This document shows, in pieces, positions 41,657 to 51,407 of a stretch of DNA of 64,000 nucleotides (position 1 is the first letter of the stretch; each line of letters opens with the position of its first letter). Both the position numbers and the translations under genes were made by a program. This DNA comes from Canna indica (taxonomy: Eukaryota > Streptophyta > Magnoliopsida > Zingiberales > Cannaceae). The notes beneath the pieces were generated by a model, which saw nothing but the letters and a program-made list of their open reading frames with translations, had not been told where the DNA came from and searched no databases. The DNA is taken from NCBI GenBank assembly GCA_034359265.1, contig CP136891.1, forward strand, positions 46,554,001 through 46,618,000. Direction: 5' to 3'.

Positions 41657-42368
41657 TATTAGGGACTTTTCGATGCGCCCGAGCGACGATGAATTATGAC
41701 GGAATGTTCCCTACATATTTGTAAATATATTTTCGCGTCTATGTAATTTTGTCTTTATTTCTAGTTTGTACTTGTAAAATCTCTTGTGCGATTCCCGGGG
41801 GCCAACGGTACGAGTTGGATGCATTTCGAGGCCATTCGACACTTGGTGTGTGCGTTACGGCTAAGCGGAGCAATTTTTCTGCTTCATCATGGCCGTGGCC
41901 ATGGAAAATTACCATTTCGCATGACCACGATTTTGTCACGCTCATCGTGCTTTTGGAAACCTTGGGGGTTGCACTTGGGGTTAGGGGTCTCATGTATAAT
42001 GTAGGAGAGCGTTGGCAAACAAAGCGGTTGCCTTGGACGGAGTCGAACGAGTGGCCCATATGGGCATGCGACATGTCGTTCTTCGCCCAAGATAATTGCG
42101 GAGCTCGTCCTACACCCGGTTTTATATTTTCTTGCGTCCATAGTACTGTAGTTGTTGTTTTACTTTACGCCTTCAATACCATTCGGCCGACATGATCTTT
42201 TGGGGGCGCGGACATGGAATGCAAGGTTGGCACATGGTCCAACGTATGCCCCGCGATGTTAAGTCGGGAAGCCCAATTCAAGACGATTTCGGGATTAAGG
42301 CTTATCCCTTGCACGGGATGCAAGGGTGCCGCACGGGTTCTTCCGCACAAAATAATTGGCCCGTGACA
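41657..42368 (+). repeat. 5' LTR of the non-coding LTR element
   Basis: It begins TATTAGGGACTTTTCGATG (the first G of the TG end is mutated) and ends GGCCCGTGACA. It is closely similar to 44090-44794. Confidence 0.88.
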
Positions 42369-44089
42369 ATTGGTATCAGAGCGAGAATTGTAAGCCTCCA
42401 ACTGAGAATGCCCTCGAAGCAGACATAGCCGATGTACATTCCGTGTGTGGTGCTCGAGTTGCTGATGCAGTTAACCCAGTCAATGAACCTTCCGACTATT
42501 GTATTCGTGGAGGCAAACATGCATTGATGGATCTGAAGATCTTGACTTTTGCGCAGGGCGGATGGGCCCCTAAGACGCAAAGTCGTTGGCACACAAAGCA
42601 AATGGCTCTTAAGTCGTGTGCGTAGAGCAGATCTCTTGTAAGACGCACATTGTGCGCAAAGCAGACTATTTCATAAGACGCGAGGATGGTGCGCAGGGTG
42701 TTGTCCCCTAAGACGTAGCGCAGAGCCGATGGCTCGTGAGTCGCCAAGTTTGTGTGCAGGGCGTTGTCCCCTAAGTCACAGCGCAGAGCAGATGGCTCGT
42801 GAGACGCCAGGTTGGTGCACATGGCTGATGTCCCTTAAGTCGCAAGGTTGGTGCGCATGGCCGATGGCCTCTAAGACGTAAGATTTGTGCGCATGGCAAG
42901 ATGTCCTTTAAGACGCAAGGTTGGTGCGCATGGAAAGATGACCTCTAAGATGCAAGAATTGTGCGCAGAGCAGATGGATCTTAAGTCACAAGATTGAAAT
43001 GTTCGAACCAAGCACGAGTGAAGAACAACTGTGGAGTGACAACAATGCTCTTAGTGCGGAGAGTTCACGGACGTTGTGACCCGATTGGAGAAAATCCCTC
43101 AAGTCGCGATCGAGGAGCAGCGTAAGACTTGAAGCTCGTTGAGATGGGCTCGGTGAAGGGCATCATGACCTTTGCGGGGGGCGAGTGAGCAAGCAGTAAT
43201 CTGTAAGACTTGAAGCTCGTTGAGATGGGCTCGGAGGAGGGCGTCATGACTCCTGTGGGGGGCGAGTGAGCAAGCAGAGATCGGCTCAAAGCGGCGGTGG
43301 AGGCAAGGCTCTAGTGTGGTGCAGCCACGGAACTACTCATCACTTGGGTGTTGCACAACGACACCCAGATGTTATCTGAGACGAGCGTTACTCGTATGCT
43401 CCTTAAGTCTGGGACTTTTCATTGCCCAGCAAAAATGGGACTTGGTGAATTGAATAACCATTTCTCGGGTTCCTTCATGTGGGCGTTGCTCAACGGCGCT
43501 CGTGTGCCCCACAAAGTCTGGGACCCTCATAGCCCAGCAACATCAAGACTTGGAGAACCCAGTAGCTATTTCTCGGTGTCCATTCAAGCGAGCGTTGCTC
43601 AACGATGATGGTTCCCCTTCAAGCAAATGTTGTTCAACGGCACTCGTTTGCTCCACAAGCCTGGGACCCTCATAGCCCAGCAACATTGAGACTTGGTGAA
43701 CACAGTAGCTACTTCTCAGTGTCCATTCAAGCGAGCGTTGCTCAACGACGCTGGTGCCCCTTCAAGCGAAAGTTGTTCAACATCACTCGGTTGCTCCACA
43801 AGTCTGGGACTTTCATTGCCCAGCAACGAGTTTGGGAATCTCAAAGCCCTTTCTCGCAATAACAGGAGATGATGAAACTCAAAGATGTTCAAAGTAGTCA
43901 TTTCCTGGTGGCGGACTTCACACGGCGAAACTTGACATGTTGCGGCCCCACTGTGGCATGTCGTTACTCAGACGGTGTTCCATTCAACTACTTGTGAAGA
44001 ATTCACTTCAGCAATTGCAGCCTATGCCAGAAAGGCGGTACAGCCGAGGCGAGTTCGACGAGGACATCGAAGCTTGAAGTGGGGGAGGA
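42369..44089 (+). repeat. Interior of the LTR element: degenerate tandem arrays
   Basis: Two successive repeat fields are seen. At about 42540-43000 there are units containing taagacgcaaggttggtgcgc and gcagagcagatggctcgtga. At about 43330-43860 there are units containing gggaccctcatagcccagca, ttggtgaa and ttcaagcgagcgttgctcaac. A pair at 43120-43270 (cttgaagctcgttgagatgg twice) links them. No protein signature was found. Confidence 0.7.
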
Positions 44090-44794
44090 TGTTAGGGACT
44101 TTTCGATGTGCCCGAGCAATGACGAATCATGACGGAATGTTCCCTACATATTTGTAAATATGTTTTCACGTCCATGTAATTTTGCCTTTATTTCTTGTTC
44201 GTACTTGTAAAATCTCTTGTGCGATCCCCGGGGGGCCCACGATATGAGTTGGATGCATTTCGAGGCCATTCGACGATTGGTGCATGCGTTACGGCTAAGT
44301 GGAGCAGTTTTCCTGCTTCGTCATGGCCGTGGCCATGGAAAATCATCATTTCGCATGGCCACGATTTTGTCATGCTCCTTGTGCTTTTGGAAACCTTGGG
44401 GGTGGCACTTGGGGGTTAGGGGTCTCATGTATAATGTAGGAGAGCGTTGGCAAACAAAGCGGTTGCCTTGGGCGGAGACGAACGAGTGGCCCATATGGGC
44501 ACGCGACATGTCGTTCTTCGCCCAAGACAATTGCGGAGCTTGTCCTACACTCGGTTTTATATTTTCTTGCATCCATAGTCCTGTAGTTATTATTTTACTT
44601 TACGCCTTCAATACCATTCAGCCAACATGGTCTTTTGGGGACGCAGACATGAAATACGAGGTTGGCACGTGGTCCAACGTATGCCCCCCGCGATGTTAAG
44701 TCGGAAATCCCAATTCGGGATTAAGGCTTATCCCTTGCACGGGATGCAAGGGTGCCGCACAGGTTCTTCTTCACAAAACAATTGGCCCGTGACA
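44090..44794 (+). repeat. 3' LTR of the non-coding LTR element
   Basis: Starts TGTTAGGGACTTTTCGATG and ends GGCCCGTGACA. It matches the 5' LTR with small indels. Confidence 0.88.
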
Positions 44795-44843
44795 AGACGG
44801 TGAATAATAATAATTCGACGATTGAGGATAGTGAGTTGATGCA

Positions 44844-45188
44844 ACTTGCACTACAACATAATTCACCTATAAAGACACAAAATTAGAAACTAAATATATT
44901 TTTATTTCTAAATTTTCATATTTAGAGACTAACAAACACAAAATTTATTCCTAATTAATTTCTAAAGATCTATAGATACAATAACAACAGAGTCACTTAA
45001 TTAATTTGACTCTAAGCTATAGAAATACCAGCAACAGAGTCACTTAATTGATCTGACTCTAAAACTATTTTTAGAGGTAATTAGGAATAAATTTTGTGTC
45101 TATTAATCTTTAAATGGGAAGGTTTAAAAATAAAAATCTAATTTATCTTTAATTATGTGTCTCTATAGATTAGTTGTGTTACTCAAGT
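44844..45188. repeat. Foldback MITE-like element
   Basis: The outer arms acttgcactacaacataat and, on the other strand, acttgagtaacacaactaat are imperfect inverted repeats. Inner arms also pair (cacaaaatttattcctaatt with aattaggaataaattttgtg, perfect over 20 bp). The centre holds two copies of aacagagtcacttaatt. No clean target duplication was found. The CACTAC near the left end is not matched by TAGTG at the right, so it is not called a CACTA derivative. Confidence 0.6.
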
Positions 45189-46558
45189 GTGTGGAGATGT
45201 TTGAAGATGTGAGGGTTGGATCGATCTGTGATTGTTCTAATAATTTGGACGTGGAAGAAATGCCTGCTGCTGGAGTTTGTGATTGATAGTCTTCTAAAAA
45301 CCAACAAGGCAAGATGAATTCTACAGAAACTGGTATTTCCTACTTGAAGATCTTGATAATGGATATCAACAATCATTAGGTATGATATTATCACTTGAGT
45401 CATATATATATTTAATTAGAATGTCTTATTTATGAAGTTATATATAATTAGCTTTTAAATAAACTTGATATCATCAAATTCTATTCCAGGAACTCAAGTT
45501 CAAGAGTTTTCTCCGAAGGATGCTCACTATTGACTATTATCTCCACGATCGTAAGACAACTTAAAGAGATGGGTTGACTCAACTTCTTATAGCAGTTGTC
45601 TGCTTCATCACTATAATTTTGATAAGAATTCAGCATTTTCCAAGTTTAAGAATTTATTTCCTTTGGGAGTTTGATCACAAGTGTACTGCTTTTAGTAGCT
45701 TTTAGTTGGTTTGAGTACCTAATTATTTGCAAAAGTAATTTAATTTGCGTCTTTAACTTCTCTATGTAATTGAATTTTTTAGTGAAGTATAAGTTAATTG
45801 ACGAGCTTGATTATGATTGCAGTTATACACTGCAAATAGATTGTATTTATGTTTATAGACGGCGATGTTCATGCTTACCTCTTCGAACTATGCTTTGGCC
45901 ATTCCTACTTCTATATTTTATCTTGGAACCAAAGAAGCAAAACTTCAAACTTTTTGCCCTATATAATCATTTGGAGTTGGTTACATAAATTGTTTCCTAG
46001 CTTTAATTCCTATCTAACAATTGGAGTTGGCAATTTCCATCGTAACTTCTCTATAATAGTTGTGCTTCGAATGATGGAATTTGATACCCAGATTAGCTTT
46101 GGTTGACTCATAACTAGATTCGAAAAAGGCTTGTCAGCAGAATCAAACAGGTCAAATGTGTTTGGCGTCCCTTTAGTTTATGTTGTTCTCAATTTAGGTC
46201 AACTGTGCTTTCTTAAATCGTAGCATTGTCAAATCTTATCTATATCTTTTTTTCAACGTATAAGCGGTTTTTTTAGTTAGGGCAACAAAATTTGATGTTT
46301 ATGCTATGTATGACTACAAAATCCGTATAATATATTAATAGTAATAATCTTTATGAGATTGCAATGATTGGAGAAAAATCAACGAAAGTGGTTACAAAAC
46401 GGTTAATAATTAAATATATAGATATAATGTGTTTGAGTACGACAAATGATTCTGTAGTGCATGTGCAGGGTGTTGTGTGGCTCTCCGCATATTTCGCTCT
46501 CTGTACGTGTCTACTTTTTGGTTAAGTAGGGTTTTAAATTTATGTCTATATTATTTTG
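45189..46558. other. Unassigned sequence, possibly low-copy
   Basis: Composition is moderately AT-rich with scattered exon-like pieces (45180-45380, 45490-45580, 45770-46100). I can find no convincing protein family, splice pattern or TE signature. ORFs at 45770-45988 and 45849-46106 overlap in different frames and neither is supported. Confidence 0.4.
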
Positions 46559-47520
46559 TGTCACACCCCAACTGAGGGTAGTGTGATCGGCCAGGGCCTA
46601 CATCCTACCATGTAGCCTACTGTCTACACTGACCGTCAAGAAAACCAAAACATATCGAGAAAAAGAAAACCACAATGCAATCTTTATTTAAATTTTTTCA
46701 AAGTTCACAATTATATATTTTTCAAACCAAAGTAGAAAAACCAACATCGTCACAAACTTGAACATCTCAAGCATCAAAGTTTAATACAATCTTTTCAAAA
46801 CACTAACTGTCAGTGTAGAAAAATAAAAGAAACTACTACATGACACTGGACTATGACCAAGGGACGCCGCTACGAGATATGGTACCACCACCTGCCCTCC
46901 AGCTGCACCATGACGACAAGCCTCTATCACTGATCATACTCTGCAAAAATAAAGAAAACAAACTGCGAGTCCACTTGGGACCCAGTGAGTGGTTCTTTCG
47001 GACATATAAGGCAACATAGTATATATATTCAGGGAGATAAGCTACTTTTTAATATGACTACTGACCCCATGGGTCGTTCTGTATAAATCATATATGAGAA
47101 ATACCTGCCATAACGGCCTAATTAAGCCACCTAGCATCCGGCTCTTGGGGCATACTTATGGTATAAGAATCCCGGCTATAACCGGCCCTACCATACAAGG
47201 TAGAACCACACTGGCCGCTCGGCCACATCATATCAAGATGAAGTCAAGAAATCCCGGGCTATCGACTAGGATGGTCTACTAGTCTTTGGACATCGTCTGG
47301 GGTAGGGATAGCTAGTCCCACCCAACTGGGGTCTGACACCTAGCGGGCCCGCTGGTGCATCTCAAGACCCAATCACTGGCCGAGTCAAGCATTGGTCATT
47401 TCCGACCGCCCATGCTTCTCAGTAGACCATCGCAAGCACATCACACAATCAAAATATCCTAGGGTTTCCTTATATACACCGCGGGCAGTTGCCTGCATCC
47501 GGCCATCACTCAGCCTATAG

Positions 47521-48687
47521 GGCGATTTACCCTCTTTTGCTATCAGTTTCTCTACAGCACCTGTTGCTCTAGCTAATTGTCCACCCTTTCCAAGTGTGAT
47601 TTCTATGTTATGTATGGCCGTAGATTCTTCTTTTTTATCAATAAAAACCCCTTCCCAAACTGTACAAGCTTCTTCCAAAGCATACGACTTTCTAGATGTA
47701 TATTATATGATGATATCATTATATGATGATATCTAGACAAATGGATCTTCTATAAATCGTATGATGAAGTACCACATGAGTGGATATATAGGAATCCAAA
47801 TCTGCTGAATCACTCATGTTATGATCTTCTACATCCTAGGTCTCCCTGTTTCGTCATCTGGCTTATGTTCTTCATGTATCATTCAGACCGAATGACTCTA
47901 TGAAATTATGTCGATACTTCCATATATTACGGGTAACGTAGGAGACATCTCTCTTTTTCCCCGGGGGGTCTTAATTACCACTGCTTAGCTTTTAATTCGC
48001 CTCTGACCATCAAATTAAATGTGAATAACCCGTCCTCCTCTCTTTGAAACAAGGGGCGCTTCCGGTTCTGTGCGTGCTTCAAACAATTTTGTCTTCTCCA
48101 TATTACCATATCTGTAGAGTCAATAATTTTCTATGAGGAACTACTGAACTCAATCACTTGCTGCCATTACTCAACAGTTTTCAGTTGAGGTCTATCCCGT
48201 AGAGGTACTCAAATTGGATCAGTGATCGATTTCTAGGTTTCGTCGTAAACCTAATTGGTTACTTCCAATTACGTAAATCAATAGTTCAAACCGCACTCAA
48301 AGGTAGGGCATTTCCCATTGATATAGGAACTTCTGTACCGGAAACAATGGTATCTCCAATTATAGCCCCTCTGGGATGTAAAATATATCTCTTCTCACCA
48401 TCCCCATAGTGTATGAGATAAATGTATGCATTTCGATTAGGGTCGTATTCTATGGTTACGATTCTACCAGATATGTCTTTTTTATTCCGTCGAAAATCGA
48501 TTTTACGGTATAGACGCTTATGACCTCCCCCTCTATGCCGTGCGGTAATGATTCCTCTGGCATTACGACCTTTATTACAACGATGCTGTCCATAGATCAA
48601 ATTATTTCGTGGATTGGATTTCACTTGACTGTTTACGGCTCCACTGCGTGTGCTCGGGGTAGAAGTTTTGTATAAATGTATCGCCGT
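47521..48687 (-). pseudogene. rpl2: Plastid rpl2 copy (exon 1, group II intron, start of exon 2)
   Basis: Exon 1 spans 48687-48297 (391 bp) and encodes most of the N-terminal half of ribosomal protein L2 ([72 protein letters not shown]). Its first codon is ACG, followed by GCGATACATTTATAC. The intron begins GTGCGGT and has the expected length class. Exon 2 survives only from about [19 protein letters not shown] to AKEGKS, and the intron/exon 2 junction appears to carry a deletion of roughly 24 bp. In plastids the product is a large-subunit rRNA-binding protein; here it is a nuclear fossil. Confidence 0.93.
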
Positions 48688-48705
48688 GTTATTAAGTATT
48701 TTGCT

Positions 48706-48975
48706 TTAAGTTCTTTTCTCTATAAGAGGTGGAATAGAATAACCCAGTTGAAGCGTAATGATCATACGTCTGTAATGCATTGTATGTCCCATTCTTCTAC
48801 CCTTTCCCGGGAGTCGATGACTATTCATAGCTATTACCTTGACACCAAAGAAAAGTTCGACCCAATGCTTTATTTCTATCCTAGTTGATCCTGATTCGAC
48901 ATTAGAAGTATATTGATTGTTCCCCAATAACCAAATACTTTTTTCTGTAAATACTGCATATTTGATTTCGTCCAT
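48706..48975 (-). pseudogene. rpl23: Plastid rpl23 copy, reading frame still open (89 codons)
   Basis: [20 protein letters not shown] through [20 protein letters not shown] to a C-terminus [10 protein letters not shown] matches plastid ribosomal protein L23 over its whole length. It is about four codons shorter than the usual 93, at the [11 protein letters not shown] region (an in-frame loss). It lies just upstream of rpl2 in plastid order. There is no transit peptide, so a nuclear product would not be plastid-targeted; the open frame is probably residual. Confidence 0.92.
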
Positions 48976-49150
48976 AAATCCATTTTCTTCCCTATGAGTT
49001 CCAGTATCGATAAGAATTTTAGTTCTTACTGTTCATATGTTATGGTATGAATATACCATACCAATTCATTATGGTATGTATGGATGATGAGATTCCATTG
49101 ATATAGAGCCAATTCCAATAGACTTATTAAATTAAATGTTCCCGCTGGCG

Positions 49151-49224
49151 TGCATCCAGCAGGAATTGAACCTACGAGTTTGCCAATTATGAGTTGGGCG
49201 CTTTAACCATTCAGCCATGGATGC
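49151..49224 (-). tRNA. trnI-CAU: Plastid-derived trnI-CAU copy in the nucleus
   Basis: On the minus strand, 74 nt run from GCATCCATGGCTGAATGG (49224) through the anticodon loop CTCATAAT to GGTTCAATTCCTGCTGGATG (ending 49151). The acceptor arms (GCATCCA with TGGATGC) and the T arm are intact. In plastids the CAU anticodon is modified to read AUA isoleucine codons. In the nucleus it is a passenger of the plastid insertion; expression is doubtful. Confidence 0.93.
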
Positions 49225-49293
49225 TTAACAGAGATCATCGCGAATAACCAAATTCTAATTAAAATGAAATCTTTAGGAGGAATCAAATCAATG

Positions 49294-49392
49294 AAAGGAC
49301 ATCAATTCAAATCCTGGATCGTCGAATTGAGAGAGATTAAGAATTCTCACTATTTCTTAGATTCATGGATCAAATTCAATTCAATGTCACCC
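49294..49392 (+). pseudogene. ycf2: Plastid ycf2 N-terminal fragment
   Basis: The ATG at 49294 opens [20 protein letters not shown] and [13 protein letters not shown], the start of the plastid Ycf2 protein (over 2,000 residues when complete). The match ends at about 49392 at the plastid/LTR boundary. It is divergent from trnI-CAU as in the plastid inverted repeat. Confidence 0.9.
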
Positions 49393-50695
49393 TTCTGAAA
49401 AATGTGTACACCTAATAATTCTAGGTTTCCAAAAATGAATACAAAAAGTCTTAAAAGTTGAGTCATTCCCTAGTTATGTTTCCATATCTAATATGTACCT
49501 TGCAAAGTCCTACATGTTATCTAGCATCATACGCTATCTTGGGTGAAGAATTTCGTGTACCGGACTTGGAATTTCATCCATTAATATTTTCGGACAGCAT
49601 ATATATATAAAAGAAATGTAATGAAACTTTTCTTTTGATGCATGTACCATAACCATCATGTCCATGTGAGCATTAGCAAGAACATTTTCATATCCATGAG
49701 AATGTAGATTAACATTTGCTATCAATTACTAAGATGAACAGTAATCATGTATTATAATTTGAACCTAACATTAAGCATGAAAGCGGGAATTAAGATGACA
49801 TAACATGAGATCTGATGTATCGATCCGAATAGCCCCAATTTCCCTCCCCTATCCACTGCTCGACCGACTAAAGCAGGGTAATAAGCAGCTCGGCCGAGCC
49901 CTCTAGGGGTGGTAAACATGGTTGCGGCAACAACACGAGCATCAATCCAAAAGTCCAAAACATATCGAACACAAGACGATCCACGAGTCGCTAAACGAGC
50001 GAGGAAATTGGAGAAAATTTTGGTATGATCTTTCCCCTTTATCCTCCACTCGGCTAGCCCACAAAGAAATGAAATAAATCTGATTTAAACCATCAAATCA
50101 CAGGTATACATATCTATTAAGGTTCTAACATGAGAAGACATGTAGATCGGCAAAAAACTCGCGAAAAGAACTCGATTCAAAACTGCTAGGGTCGGCTACC
50201 CACCTCCCCTCATAAAACTCTAACCACTCACATTTGCTTGATGAAAAAGAAGGATCGGACACTGGCAATCTCGAATCCTCCGGCGACAATGTGATCTCCG
50301 GCCGACCAAGATCTCTCTTCCCCTCTCTCCTTTCTCCCTTGCTCAGGCATTGTGCGGCTCCTAGATGAGCCACACAGCTCAATGATGAGGGATTTTATTC
50401 CCTCATCAACAATGACTTAAATGCCCCACTTACACGACTTAACCTTGACTCGACTCAGTCCGAGTCCGACTTGGGTTCCAACTCTAACCGCAACACGATT
50501 CAATCTTAACTTAACTAAAGCATCAATGCATAAAAGGAAAGAGTCATTCACCCAATTTAATTGCATACATCATTAGTCGAGTCATACCTTCTACTCGAGG
50601 CGATCCTGAGGCTCGACTAGACTAACCCCGGGTCCGACGCACTGCACCAAAATAGTTTTTTATATTAGAATTTTTTTTTCGAGTCTTACACTTTG

Positions 50696-51185
50696 AATGA
50701 AACATTTTGTAAGAGAGAAGTTAATTACAAAAGATAGGTTTTAATGTTGTTGCGCGCTTTTGTCAAGAGAAATTGACTACATGCTACCCTTAAATAGTCA
50801 GGGTTAATTTAGGACACAGCACATGCATGCCTCTCTTGAATTTGGTATTCCATCACCTCAACAACGCTTTAAAACCCACACACGCTTTACAACCCACACA
50901 ATATTTTAAATAGAAATTGTAATATTATATAATTTTTATTGAAATTATTTAATAAAAAACTAAGAAGTCATAAAATATTTAAAAAATTATCTAATGGAAA
51001 TTTTAGATTTTTTTTGAATTTATTTATAAAAAGTCATAAACATCTATTCATATACTAAAATTTTAAATAATAAATTGACAAGAATATTATATATTTAAAT
51101 AAAATACTATTTACAAATTTTAAATAAATCATTACATTCATTTTATTTTTCATTGTTGTTTAAGTAAAACTATATTTATTTATAT
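50696..51185. other. AT-rich flank, no gene seen
   Basis: Sequence between the solo LTR and a Helitron terminus. It carries a small repeat (aaaacccacaca, acaacccacaca at about 50870-50900) and is otherwise AT-rich and non-coding. It is probably the 3' body of the Helitron ending at 51217. Confidence 0.5.
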
Positions 51186-51217
51186 ATATTTGCGCAACAC
51201 GCGGGTTCTCAACTAGT
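51186..51217 (+). repeat. Helitron 3' terminus
   Basis: The sequence tttgcgcaacacgcgggttctcaactagt has a short GC-rich hairpin-like segment and the CTAGT terminus, the plant Helitron 3' signature. Its last 20 bases closely match those at 21155-21174, so both belong to one family. A Helitron body would extend to the left. Confidence 0.7.
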
Positions 51218-51407
51218 TTAATATAAAATATGTCCGCTTTTTATAATAAGTTAACTAATTTTACAATATAAAATGTAACTATAATATAACATTCATCATT
51301 TATATTTTTAATTTTGTAATTAAAATACAATTATATTTTTTAAAGAACTATGAGGTAATTCATATATATATAATCTTGTTCTCACTTGAAGTCGGGGGTG
51401 CTGCAAG

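Larger units (their letters stand above)
41657..44794 (+). mobile_element. Non-coding LTR retroelement (LARD/TRIM-like)
   Basis: Two similar LTRs of about 0.7 kb enclose a 1.72-kb interior without gag or pol. A primer-binding site TGGTATCAGAGC (42372-42383) follows the 5' LTR, and a purine tract gtgggggagga (44079-44089) precedes the 3' LTR. The flanks share agac (41653-41656 and 44795-44798), a nearly complete target duplication. The element must have been mobilised by proteins of another retrotransposon. ORFs within the LTRs are unlikely to be genes, although the two LTR copies share them. Confidence 0.85.
47520..49392 (-). other. Nuclear plastid DNA insertion (NUPT): rpl2-rpl23-trnI-CAU-ycf2
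   Basis: The gene order and orientation are those of the plastid inverted repeat: rpl2 exon 2 start, rpl2 group II intron, rpl2 exon 1, rpl23, trnI-CAU (all minus) and the divergent ycf2 start (plus). The left break lies within rpl2 exon 2 (about 47520) and the right break about 33 codons into ycf2. Beyond each break the sequence returns to LTR-like DNA. Small deletions and substitutions relative to expected plastid sequence indicate an old insertion rather than contamination. Confidence 0.93.
46559..50690 (-). repeat. Solo LTR of a Ty3/gypsy-like element, minus strand, split by plastid DNA
   Basis: Read on the minus strand it starts TGTAAGACTCGAAAAAAAAA (50690) and ends CAGTTGGGGTGTGACA (46559). 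The GGGGTGTGACA end is the same as in the Ty3/gypsy LTR at 58030-58040. The flanks ttttg (46554-46558) and ctttg (50691-50695) agree at 4 of 5 bases. No internal region or second LTR adjoins, so this is a solo LTR. About 1.87 kb of plastid DNA (47520-49392) interrupts it; without that insert the LTR is about 2.26 kb, like the other gypsy LTRs here. Confidence 0.75.

Noticed and set aside
41749..42195. 148-codon ORF, repeated at 44217-44699
   Set aside because: Lies within both LTR copies of the non-coding element. Duplicated presence reflects the LTRs rather than two genes, and no domain is recognisable.
44849..45185. Small CACTA-derived MITE starting cactacaac
   Set aside because: The opposite end lacks tagtg and the inverted repeats extend outward to acttg; no 3-bp duplication fits.
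45770..46106. Possible small membrane protein genes
   Set aside because: Two overlapping frames with hydrophobic runs expected from AT-rich DNA; no splice or family evidence.
48286..49224. Functional plastid ribosomal protein operon or plastid contig
   Set aside because: Both ends pass into nuclear LTR sequence, and rpl2 and ycf2 are truncated, so this is a nuclear plastid insertion rather than a plastome.
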